This document shows, one piece after another, positions 24,601 to 38,240 of a DNA stretch of 64,000 nucleotides. The first letter of the stretch is position 1. Each line of letters begins with the position of its first letter. The position numbers and the translations under genes were made by a program. The stretch covers positions 12,673,753 through 12,737,752 of the forward strand of contig CM022675.1 in NCBI GenBank assembly GCA_012295275.1, written 5' to 3'. The DNA is from Chrysomallon squamiferum (Eukaryota; Mollusca; Gastropoda; Neomphalida; Peltospiridae). The notes under the pieces are model-generated. The model made no database searches, was not told the origin of the DNA, and saw only the letters and a list, made by a program, of their open reading frames with translations.

Positions 24601-26306
24601 TTATGATTAATTTTATTACACTGATTAGCTAAACACAATAACTTTTTTTTATATATAATTAATTATTTTACTTTAACCTCATTTCTTTATAACCTTTCAT
24701 TTTGGCGTGTAATTTGAGATGAACACGAGGAAAGATATTAAATTGCAGTATTAATAATTTCTGCGTTGTTAACACGTCATTAACTTGTGTACTCGTGTGC
24801 GTGTCGACTTAATAAAACATCGTTATATCTTCACACACTGGTAAATGTAGTGCGACTAATAACACTTCTGTAACAAACCCGTGAAACTCCCCACAGACCG
24901 CGTTAAAACGATGTTCCCTATTTGAAACACTGGGACTGCTGAACCAAGGCCAGTAAACAACGAGATCATCCATTTGTCCACTCAAGCAGTGACCACGTTA
25001 TTGATTGGCTGACGAGCTGGCGCTTAGCTGTGACGTCATTGACTGTCCGACATCGATTGACGACATAATTGCCGCAATTAGCCTTTTGTGTTACTAACGT
25101 GAACACTCATTCAGACTCAGTATGTTAAAAAAAAGTAAAGAGCTGGGTACACAGACTAAATTGAAGTAATTAATGACGCTATCTGATCAAGTAATAAAGT
25201 GCAGCGTTAATCTTAATGACAACTACTTTTAGTATCTATTTATACACGTTGAATACAAATTTTATATCACATTAATATTTTGATAGATAAATGAATAGAT
25301 ACAGAGATATTGAATTTTTACGTGTGTGTGTGTGTATGTTTGTATATATGTACATAATGTAGTCATATACGTATGCAGTTTATTTAACAACAACATTTTA
25401 TCGCACAGCTTTTAACAAGGAAGTAAATGGTGTTATTTTATTTACACAGCAAACTTGATTTAACCTGAACGTTTAGCGAAGTAAATGGTAGCTACTTTTA
25501 TTTATTCAACTTCCAGGCTGCCCAGCGGAGACGTTTGAGAATGACGTGAACGAGAGATGTTACTTTGTGTCCACTGAAACACTGACCTGGCTTCACGCGA
25601 AAAATGACTGTGAACAACGCAAGGGTAATCTGTGCAAAATAGCAATCCAGGCTGAGCAAGATTTTGTCAGCAACATCACAAAGTAAGCTGGTCGCGCCGA
25701 CATCTGACTGATAAACAAATATACATTAAAGTCTGTCTATATATGAGTGTGTGTATGTATGTATGTATGTATGTGTGTATGTATGTATGTATGTTTGTAT
25801 ATATGTATGTATGTGTGTGTGTATATATGTTTGTATGTATGTGTGTGTGTATGTATGTTTGTATATATGTATGTGTGTGTGTATATATGTTTGTATGTAT
25901 GTGTGTATGTATGTATGTATATATGTTTGTATATATGCATGTATGTGTGTATATATTATGTATGTGTGTTTGTTTATATATATGTATGTATGTATGTATG
26001 TGTGTGTATGTATGTATGTATTTGTGTATGTATGTATGTGTGTATGTATGTATGTATGTATTTATGTATGTATTTGTGTATGTATCTGTATGTATGTTTT
26101 TATTTATGTATGTGTGTATGCATATGTGTATGTATGTGTATGTATGTGTGTATGTATGTATGTTTGTATGTATGTGTGTATGTATGTATGTTTGTATGTA
26201 TGTATGTATGTATGTGTATGTGTGTATGTGTGTATGTGTATGTATGTGTATGTATGTATGTATGTATGTATGTATGTATGTATGTATGTATGTATGTATG
26301 TATGTA

Positions 26307-26341
<35 letters not shown>

Positions 26342-26460
26342 ATTTGTGTGTATGTATGTATGTATGTATGTGTGTATGTATGTATGTATGTATGTATGTA
26401 TGTATGTGTGTATGTATGTATGTATGTATGTATGTATGTGTGTATGTATGTATGTATGTA

Positions 26461-26491
<31 letters not shown>

Positions 26492-26620
26492 ATGTGTGTT
26501 TGTATGTATGTATGTATGTATTTGTGTGTGTATGTTTAGATGGAGACAAGGAGGGATGGATGAGATTACTAATCGATATTGTCGCCATTATCATTGTTGA
26601 TGCTGCTGCTGCTGTTGTTG

Positions 26621-26670
<50 letters not shown>

Positions 26671-28513
26671 CAGCAAAACTGAAATCTACTGGATCGGTGC
26701 TCGGAATCTTTCCACTGGATTGACATGGGCAGATAACTCCAGTGTGAGCTGGACTAATTTTGGAACTGGAACAAATGAAAATGGCTCCTGCGTCGCACTC
26801 TCGGGGGAAAAGTGGGTGATGCGTGACTGCAGTTCAAACAACAGTTACATTTGTGAACTAAACACACGTAAGTATTGTGAAACCTTTAGATATGAATATT
26901 CTTGTTTGTTCAGCCAACACAAAATCGTATTTATGAACGTGCTGTAACAATCGCAGACACGTGACCAACTCCGGCTGAGGGTACCGGTTACTCGGGAAGC
27001 AGCCCCGGGCCCCACATGTTGTTAGGGTGTGACATGTCAGGTCATGAATTAAAAAAAAAAAAAAAAAAAAAAATCATAATTAAAATAGTAGATGAAATAA
27101 ATAAATAAAATAGAATAATTTTTTTTTTTTTTTAAATAAAGAAGTCACTTTACCTTGCATTTCATTATCAGTTTTTTTCTGTTTTGATGATCACGTGGTG
27201 AAGAACAAGCTGACTAAGGCTGCCGTTGTTGTTATCGTGTCAGGCGGCGTCAACAACACCTAGACGAAACAAACCGCAACAACGTAGCGAAACTGTGTTA
27301 CAGAACTAACCGCATTGATTGCATTCGTTACTGCAGATGACACCGTGTGATCGCACTCTAGACGGCAAGCGACTGTTAAAGTGCAGATTTGATCGCTGTA
27401 ATTGTAAAAATGTGTACCGCTCCCAGCACAACGCGACACGGTCAAGTTCACAATTAAATTAATTTATCTTTGTTTTCCGATCTCAGGCAACATCGATTTG
27501 TTCAAATCGCTAAATTGATTTGTTCAAAGAAACTGTTAAAGTTTGAATTATAAACTGTATACAACAGATTATATGTGTATGTGTGTGCGTGTGTGTGTGC
27601 GTGCGTTTACATTCATATGTACACTCACATTTTTAGGTACGACTTCTTGTTCTCGCTCTCTGATTTTTTTGTTCTCGTAAATATAAGTTATATGAAATGT
27701 ATACAGAAAACAAACAAACACACACACCAACACCAACACACACACACACACCAACACCAACATACACACACACCAACACCAACACACACACACACCAACA
27801 CCAACACACACACACCAACACCAACATACACACCAGCACCAACACACACACCAACACCAACATACACACCAACACCAACACACACACCAACACCAACATA
27901 CACACCAACACCAACACACACACCAACACACACACCAACACCAACATACACACCAACACCAAGACACACACCAACACCAACATACACACCAACACCAACA
28001 CACACAGTATTGATTCATCGTTCAATTGTTCTCCTATGGTAGATAACAGAGAGAGATTATATATATATATATTAAATTCGACACACATCGTAATCGTTAC
28101 GTCTGCGGGACAGAATAAACTAATGATTTTATTCTGCGGTTTAATTGAGCGAGTCGACTTTGTCTGAAAGACAAATGAGTTTTTCACTGTTCCGTACACC
28201 GTGACGTACTGCTGTCTGTCACTCAATAGCTAACTGTTTTCTGTCACTCAATAGCTAACTGTTTTCTGTCACTCAATGGCTAACTGTTCTCTGTCACTCA
28301 ATAGCTAACTGTTTTTGTCACCGTATTTTCACATATCAAGAGAAAAAGAGGCTGAACTGGATTAGCATCCTTTAACCTGTTTCACGATGTCAGTGTGAAT
28401 TATTTTTCAAAGTACGTGTGTCCCTGGCTCCAGTCAGAGCACGCGCGCATGTGTGTCTGTCTCTTTGTCTATATCTCTATCTATATCTATCTGTCTGTCT
28501 GTCTGTCTATCTA

Positions 28514-28544
<31 letters not shown>

Positions 28545-28557
28545 GTCTGCCTGCCTA

Positions 28558-28654
<97 letters not shown>

Positions 28655-29228
28655 ATCTCTCTGTCTGTCTGTCTGTCTATCAATATCTATGTATCTATAT
28701 TTCTAGACAGATAGATAGTCTGATATATGGGTATAGTTATATAGATAGACATTCACACACACACCGTCCTAGAGACAGGGAGAAAACGTGGGAATGTATT
28801 AAAAACATCTGACATTCTAGGTTCAATAATATCTAATAAGTTTGAAAATAAAGATAAAATATTGTTTTTCAGAATTAACTAATGCACGAAGCAGGGATCA
28901 CTATCAGCAGTTTCATGTAAAAATATAACATTCATATATCTGTGTTATTTCAAGTCATTGAACACTATCTTCCGAAATCAATTCACAGTTTTACCTGAAG
29001 ATACCAACTGGAAATTTGACACATTAAACTAAAACTTTACATTCAATGAACGCTTCAATAAAACATTTGTAATTGCAGTGAGACGTTTTATAATCTTTTT
29101 CTGTCATCTGCCAAATGAGAAGAATCAAATGATGTGTCAAATACGTTTCTATCATTTATTCGTTAACCCATAAATATTTGAACGCTCTTCGTAGAAAGAA
29201 ATCTGAGAATAAACAAACAAACAAATAA

Positions 29229-29316
<88 letters not shown>

Positions 29317-30147
29317 TATGGATCATAATCTTCAGTAAAGTCTGATAATTATTATTTCACGTCAACATCACTCAAGTTTTTTTATATAACAAATATGTTA
29401 GTAACTACATCAAACAACAGATACATGTTAAGCCAGGCTAGAGTCACCCACTGCATCAACTGGGAAGATTCATAACAGAGGTCGTTATACGTACGTTTCT
29501 CCCGTAACAAATCACCCAATCATATCATGAATTATTAGGAATCAATATCAGTTTTACTGCAAACTGTATAATAATAATACTGAAACAAAATTAGTAAAAC
29601 GATTTCTACAAATAAACAGACTTTGTATGTTTTTCTTCTGCAATGGTTATACCGATCATGGTCTGTAATTGATGACAGAAAATAAGTAAAGGATACTGTA
29701 ACAATGTCTATAAAATGACATTTCTTATCTTAAAATACGTTTTCACCAATTCTAACGTTAAAAGCTACAAGTTAAATGAAATAAAATCAGTAATGATGCT
29801 GCAGAAAATACTTTGCCAGATGTATTATCATTATATTATTTTTGTTGTTGTTGTCAGCGTTCTTGCTGTTTTTTATTTATTAATTATTATTACTATTGTT
29901 GTTGTTGTTGTTGTTGTTATTATTATTTTATAGTTCCGAAATGCCCAGAGTTGATAGTCGGACCTCTAATGTCAGTTGCTAACTCGACTGTTCCGGTCTT
30001 TCTTAACGAGACTGCAAAGGTCTTCTGTGACGTAGGCTACATTTTTAAAGACACGGGGTCAAGGTTACAGGAAATCATGTGCCAGTTTAATAAGACAACG
30101 GGAATTGCCGAATATAAAGAAGCTGTTGGTGACTGTATAGGTGATAC

Positions 30148-30190
<43 letters not shown>

Positions 30191-30839
30191 TGTGTGTATG
30201 TATGTATGTATGTATGTATGAATGTGTGTGTGTGTATATATATATATATAAGACAACCAACACTAAATGTTAATAAAATAAAATAATGACTAGAAAAGGA
30301 AACTGCAAAAGTTTAATTGTCGAGAAACAAAGGTTTTAATATAACTTAGAAAATAACTAACTAACTAACTAAAATAAATAATTATTCTTAAATATTGTTA
30401 GTTTTACGCTGATATATAACAATAATAATAAAAATAGTAAAACTACTAAAAAAATAATAATAATGATGACTATGATGATGACGATGTTTATGACATTAAT
30501 GTTTTGTAATAAGCTAATGAACTTTTTTTTGTTTGGCTACAGCGGTCACATGTTCGACATTGCCAACGTTTTTTAACATGATCTCTTATTACAACACCAC
30601 CAACTACAACAGCAGTCTCGTTCTGAAATGCACTTCCGGATACTACAGAGATGGATCATCGTTGATCAAATTCAGATGCAACGAAAGTGGAAGTTGGCAA
30701 CCGGAAACTGAAAGTGATGCAAATTCCTACACATGCTCAAGTATATTTATTTTATTGTTATTGTTGATGCTGTTGTTGTTGTTGTTGTGGTAGTTGTTTT
30801 TGCTGTTGGCAGTGGTGGTGTAGATGGTGTTTCTTACTG

Positions 30840-30890
<51 letters not shown>

Positions 30891-32314
30891 GTTGTATTAT
30901 TAGTAGTAGTATTAGCAGTAGTAGCAGTAGTAGGTATAGTAGTAGTAGTAGCATCAGTTCTAGCAGCGATTGTTATATTTGAAGCAGCGGAAGTAGTGGT
31001 GGTGGTAGAAGTATCATCATCATCATCATCATCATCATCATCGTCATCATCATCATCATTATTATTATTATTCCAGTTAGATACGACTACGCGGGGTGTT
31101 TTCAGAACGGGTCCCTGGCGGAAGTGAAAACCTCGGTCACCAGTTCTTACACGTGCTACGCCTTCTGTCGAGATAACCAGGCGGCGTACTACGGATTAAG
31201 CAATGGCGAATGTTACTGCGGAAACATGCGAAACACTTCGGGGAAAATTCCGGACAATACCGAATGTTCACTCTCCTGTCCGTACAGTGAAGTCTCAATG
31301 TGTGGTGGAAGCAATGGTCAGCTTACAGTATTCGAAGTTTTAGGTAATCTGTTATTATTATTATTATTATTATGATATGTATTATTACTTTGTACATAAA
31401 ATAGTATTGGTGTCTATAAAATACATACAAATATACATACACTAAAACAAACATATATATATATATATATATACATACACATACAAAATACACACACATA
31501 CATACATTTATACACACAAATCCCAACATTCAACGATTATTTATTTATTTATTTGTTTGTTTGTTTGCTTGTTTGTTTGTTTATTTGTTTGTTTGTTTGT
31601 TTATTTGTTTGTTTGTTTGTTTATTTGTTTGTTTGTTTATGTCTTACAGCTGGCTGTTACAAGTTTACAATGAGCGAGTTAGAGACAGATACGTGGACGT
31701 TTGAAACTTCTGGGAACTCAAAGTTGACTTGTCTGGAGATCTGTCGGGCACGTGACTCGTTCAAGTACGCCATTCTGTTTCTTGGTGGCCAGTGCGTCTG
31801 CGCAAATCGCACGAACTTGACCACGTCAACACCTAACATAGGCTGTTCACTTTCGGATGGTAGTGACGGCTTCGCTGACGAAGTTAACGTTTCGGATGGT
31901 AATGAATTTTGACGGCAATTTCTTTAGATAAATGTTGATGGGTACAGCTGACGAAGTTAACGTCACTTTAGATAAATGTTGATGGGGTTTACACTTTTAG
32001 ATAAATGATGACAATTTACACTTTAGGTAAATGTTGAAGGGTACAGTTTACACTTTAGATAGATGGAGATAACTGTGTTCTCCATTCTGACACCACTTAC
32101 TAAGAAATGTTAATCAGCAAAGTGTTGACGTGTACAATTTATAGTTTAGGGACGAACTTGTTTACTTTTTTAAATTATTATTTCAGGGTCATATCCGCTT
32201 GCTGCTAAGGGGAACTGTGACAGTTTGTATAAGAAAGGAATCAGATACCATGGTTTGTACTACATATCTGACGAAGTCAAACAACAGTGTAATTTTTACG
32301 GTAAGATAGTAAAC

Positions 32315-32372
<58 letters not shown>

Positions 32373-33074
32373 TCATCTATCATTATTATTATTATTATTA
32401 TGATTATTATTATTATCATTATTATCATCATCATTATTATCAATTATCCTATCTTACATCGTCATCATATTATCAATATCCATCATCGTATCATCTACCA
32501 TCATCTATCATCTATCATCATCATCATGATTATTATTATTATTATCAATTATCCTATCTTACATCATCATCAACTATCATCTATCATCACAATCATCATC
32601 AGACGGAACTGTGTGTGAACAGAACTGGTTAGGATATGCAGGGAACTGTTATTACTTTGACGCCGTCAGCGACTACGCAGGCGCGTACAACCGCTGCCGC
32701 GACCTTGACGCGCACATGGTCAGCATTCTGAGTGAACGTGAAAACGATTTCCTCATCGAAGCCATCAACACTTCACAGAGTAAGATTTACGTTTCTAGCA
32801 GTGTTTTCTTGTCTGTGTGGGTTTTATTTTATTTTATTTTATTTATTTATTTATTTATTTATTTTGTTGTTGCTGTTATTGGTTTTATTTTTTTATATTT
32901 TTTTAAAATATTTAAAAAACAAAACAAATAATTTATTTAATTTTGTTGTTTTGATAAATATTTTTCAAAAAAAAACAAAAAACAAAAAGAAAAAAAAAAG
33001 AAAAAGAAAAAAGAAGACACACGCAGCCACACAAACTAACACATGCATTCACACCCACACACCCCCACACACAA

Positions 33075-33114
<40 letters not shown>

Positions 33115-34344
33115 ACACATAATGAAAACTAAAACCGTTGAACACTGACAATCTAAATAAACAAACCACTTTACGTGTGAAATCATTCAGCTTTTACAAA
33201 AGAAACTCTCGAATTCTACGTCGGCCTCTACGATCACTGGCAACACGGCAGCTTTCAGTGGAACGACGGCGCTGTCTTCGGCTACAGCAAGTTCGCTCTG
33301 CGGGAACCAAACGGCGACGGCCCGTGCGGCTCCATGGTCGTCTTTCAGAAGACGAACTCGTGGTGGGCAGACACGCCGTGTGACGTCAACAAACACGTCA
33401 TCTGCAAAAGAAACCCAGGTGAATAAAGTCTCTGTTAAGGCATCAGGAACGAATCCAAGTAGCGGCTCCTTCTCTAAAAAAAACAACAAAAAAAACAACA
33501 ACAAAAACAACAACTTTCTAACCTTGTAGCATACTAACACTAAAATTATCCTGGATGAATGTTATTTTTTTTCGAAAAGATAGATCCTTAGATTCTTAAA
33601 ATAGAGGTGTTTGAACTTTAGAGCTTGGAAGAACATTTTGAATCGCGTTGTTTAAGGTGTTGTGCGTTCATTTCTTTTGGAATTTGTTAAATGTTTGTAA
33701 GTGGGTGTTTGTATTTGCTAGGATGTGAGTATTAGACTAGTGATATATCTTTCCCCAGAAATCTCAGCAAAATATTTTATAAATTATTACAGAAATGTAC
33801 GTCTGCCAACTTCTGACGTGTTACGTAATATTCAATTCCAGATACTTACTACGGATGTATAAAGACCTTGACCTCTGACATTGATCCTTATCTAGAGATG
33901 AGTAGTGACGTCATGTCGTTTACCGTATGCTACCAGAAATGCCTGGCTTTGTCTCGTAACTATTCCGCTGTGATGGAAACAGACTGTTTCTGTTTCGACG
34001 AGTTACCTGCCCATACCAATCAGTCATGGTCATCATGTGACTCGCCCTGTCCAGGTCATTTGTATCAGCCGTGTGGAGGCAAGACCAATGGCAGCACCAC
34101 GAAACTGATTTTCGTCACTGGAGGAAAAGGTAAATTTATAATAATTAATCCGTGCCAAAATAACAAACTGACCTGGCTTGTATTCTCATCACAAACAGTT
34201 GTCTTACAAATACAATAATTCAAACAACCAATCATAAAAAAAAAACCTCACACACACTCATGTATATGTTTATGGCTGTTCGTGCATGTATGTATATGTG
34301 TGTGTCTGTGTGTGTGTGTGTGTCTGTGTGTGTGTGTGCGTATA

Positions 34345-34384
<40 letters not shown>

Positions 34385-36229
34385 CATACATATGTATGTA
34401 TGTATGTGTGTGTCTGCATGTATGCCTGTATGTATATATGTGCGTATGTAAGCATGTACGTATGTATATTTTATGAATGTATGTATATATTTATCTATTT
34501 ATTTCTACACGGCTTTCAGATTATTGTCGGTTAGGGAGAATTAGGTGAAAGTAGCAGGGAGCTTGATTTATCAATATAACATTAAAATCATTGTTTTTTT
34601 ATTTCACACAAGTGTATATTAATATAAACATTCAGTCAAAACTGATAAATCTTCTGTTTGTGAGGGTTGATGAAGTGTGTTTTTAAAACATGTCAGAAAG
34701 AGATAGTTATTTACGTCACACTTCATAGATGTCGCCCAAATTCTGCATAAATATAAAACAGAAAACTGTTTCATCCTCTTACTTAAAGCTCACTCAGCTT
34801 TACATCTGTTAACAGTCTTATATTTTTAATGTATCCAAATATCCTTACATACAGCTATTTTATAAATGATATACCAGATATCTTCAATCTTCCCAGTCAA
34901 AGATACAACGTATAAAAGAAAGGATGTAACGATTTTCATCCGTTCTATTTCTCGTCCGAAATGAACAGACAACATTGCAACCGATGATGCTGTGTTCCAT
35001 GACCATTTCGTTCGAAGAAAATGTATACCTATTGTCGAGTCCTTCATAGTGTATGTGTCTGTGTCTGTGTGTGTGTGTGTGTGTTTATGTTGTGTTGTGT
35101 TGTTGACACTGTGCAGTACTGATGGATCAGTGTGTAAAACTGAGGGGTCTGTGTTGACAGGTACAGTGGGAATGCTTGCTCAGAGTTGTACAGAGTTGGA
35201 GCTGACGGGGATCACTAACGACACGTTTGTAATTGCCGCTGGAGACCAACTGGAGAACGTGCAGTGTACACCAGAAGGTACGAAATATTCTTCTCTAGTC
35301 AAAAAACAAAACAAAAAACAAATCAATCATTCACTCACCCGCACAGTTACTCTTTGTACTGTTATCCATCTGATAATTAATCATTTAATCATCCTCCCAA
35401 TTATTCACTGATGCTTTTAATTACAATGAATCTTTTATTCAGCCCTTCACACTGACTCACAATAACTCACAATTACTCACTTATCTTGTTATTGACAATG
35501 AATCTTTCATTCACCCGTTCACATTCACTCACTAAATAAATAAAAATAATTATTTTAGCTATGCATGTATCTATAAATAGCTATCAGTTAGTTGACTACA
35601 GTTTCAGTAACTGACTCGTATGACGGTCATTTAACATATACTAATAACCGTCTTTTTCCAGGGGGGGTGATCTGTCCTCAGTCTTGGATCAGTATTAAAG
35701 GAAAATGTTACAAGTTCACAGTACCCAGAAGGGACGTTCCTTCCTTGGGCTGCAGCCAATATGGCGGCTATCTGGCAACCCTGGAAAACAGTGACGACAT
35801 TGATATGTTACGTGACGTCATTAACAACGTCACCTATCTGCGGGCACCTGTTGCTTGGCTGGTGGGTTTGGTCGACATGAATCTGCGCGGAACGTACCGA
35901 TGGGCTAACGGACAGTTTGTGAATATGTCTTCCGTTTCTGTTGAAGACGACGGGGAGTTGGCGTGTTTTGGATTTGTTCAAAATTCTTCATCAACTCTTC
36001 TACAGCAAATGGAATGTGATTCGAACAGTTACATATGCGAAATGAACAGAGGTATTTATTTTAATATATATATATATATATAAAAGAATTGACAGATAGC
36101 ACCATTTAGCAGTTTCTCTTATGCTAAAGTTATCTTAATGATGGCTTCAGATGTCTGAAGAGATTAGTCTCTCACAACAACAGGAACCTACCTACCTTCT
36201 TAAATAAATAAATAAATAATTATGGAAGA

Positions 36230-36286
<57 letters not shown>

Positions 36287-37357
36287 GTTGAAGAAGATAA
36301 TGATGATGGTGAAAATGATACATCAGTATTTATTACGTGTAAGTATGTGTGGTATAATGTGTTTGTTTATGTGTTTGTTTGCTTATATGTGTGTTGTGTA
36401 CTGCATATGTCGGTGCATCATATCTGTACAATTCAAACTGATAGCTCATCGGATATAAAACTGTCTTACATATTTTTACGTCTGGTATGATTAACCGCTA
36501 TATTTCTTTTATATTTCAATTGTTAGTATCTGCATCATTCTTAAAGCTAAATTATAAATTATAGCCAATTTTACAGATTGCTGTTTTCTGTTCACAACAA
36601 TGTCAACTCTAAATTGTTTTTACGTAGAATACCTCGGCTGCTACACAGTTCCGACGACAACGCCAGTACTTGACAATTACCACGACAACAACATACTACA
36701 ATGTGTTGAGATATGTCGAGGGTTCGGTACGACATACGCAATGGTGCAGGAAAAGTATTGTTGGTGTGAAAATGATCTGAACAATCGCACCGATCCCTCG
36801 GGCTGCTCGAATTTCTGTTTCAAAAATCTCATTCAGTCTTGCCCTAAGAGCGATACCGGAAACGTCGCGGTCTATTCTGTTGGTAAATTCCTCTAAAAGA
36901 TTCGTCGCTCTGGTATCGTGCTTTATAATAATAATAATAATAAGAAGATTTTATTTATGTATTTATGCTTGCTATATATTATATATCAGGTTATTCATAA
37001 TTTAAAAATAATATGGATTATTTGCGATAACTACCTATTTTTACATTTTTATAATCTTGTTTAAAAGAAAGATAAAATACGAGTTTATTATACAGTGTTG
37101 ATTTACTGCTTCATTTTAAACTTCTTCCTCTTCTAGATGCTTACAGAACTTTCGCATTGTCCTGCGAAGATCTATTTAACCAAGGAATCATGGTTCCCGG
37201 AAATTACGTCATCAAATCAAACGTGACATGGTGTTCGTTCATAGGTATTTGCATACATTAATGATACAGTAAATGTAACATTAATAATATTTCATTATAT
37301 TATTATTTTTAAATTTGCACTTAATTTCTATTAGTCGAAAGGTTAGGAAAAAGAAAG

Positions 37358-37408
<51 letters not shown>

Positions 37409-38176
37409 CAAACAATAACTACTAGCATGCTATTGATTAAATGGGCCTATTCACAATCAAAATATTATCATACGTAATAAAAGTTAAAAAAAAAAAAAAT
37501 AATAATAATAGCATTAGCAACACATATAAAAGTAATAATAATAATAATAATAATAAGTAAATGAATTAAAAATTATTCATTTTTCAGATAACAGTACAGT
37601 ATGTGATTCAGCGGTAGACGGGAGCTCGATTGGATTGGGCGAAAAGGGATTTTGTTTCACATTTGACTTCAGAAAAGCCAGTCATTCACAAGCAATACAG
37701 AAATGTTCTCAGAAATCAGCTTTAGTTTCCATTAGGAACCGAGAACATCTGAACATTTTGAAACGCATAATTTGGAGTATGAAACACAATCAAATTTTTA
37801 TTAAAATGTCCATACTATTAATATCACAGATTTGTATTTCATATGTATAATGTATTAAAATGTATATCTGTACATGTGTGAGTATGTTTGTATGTACATG
37901 TTTGTATGTATGTTTGTGTGAGTGTGTATATGCATGTATATATGTATTTGTATATTTGTTTCTGATTTTGCATATATGTTTGTATTTGTATGTATATGTT
38001 TTGTTTTTTTTTTTGTATGTATTATGTATGCTTTTCTGCATATTTGTATGTGTAAGTGTACATACTTGCATATGTGCATCTATTTCTATATTGTATATAT
38101 CTGCATATATGTATTTATCTAAGTATATATTTATATGTACTTCTTTATGTATATCTGTGTGTGTGTATGTGTGTGT

Positions 38177-38240
<64 letters not shown>

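Noticed and set aside
25743-26682. Very long overlapping frames on both strands
   Set aside because: They are translations of TATG/TGTG microsatellite with no coding content.
27569-28226. Cys/Trp/Val-rich and Thr/Pro/His-rich frames
   Set aside because: They arise from the CACACACCAACACCAA minisatellite read in all frames.
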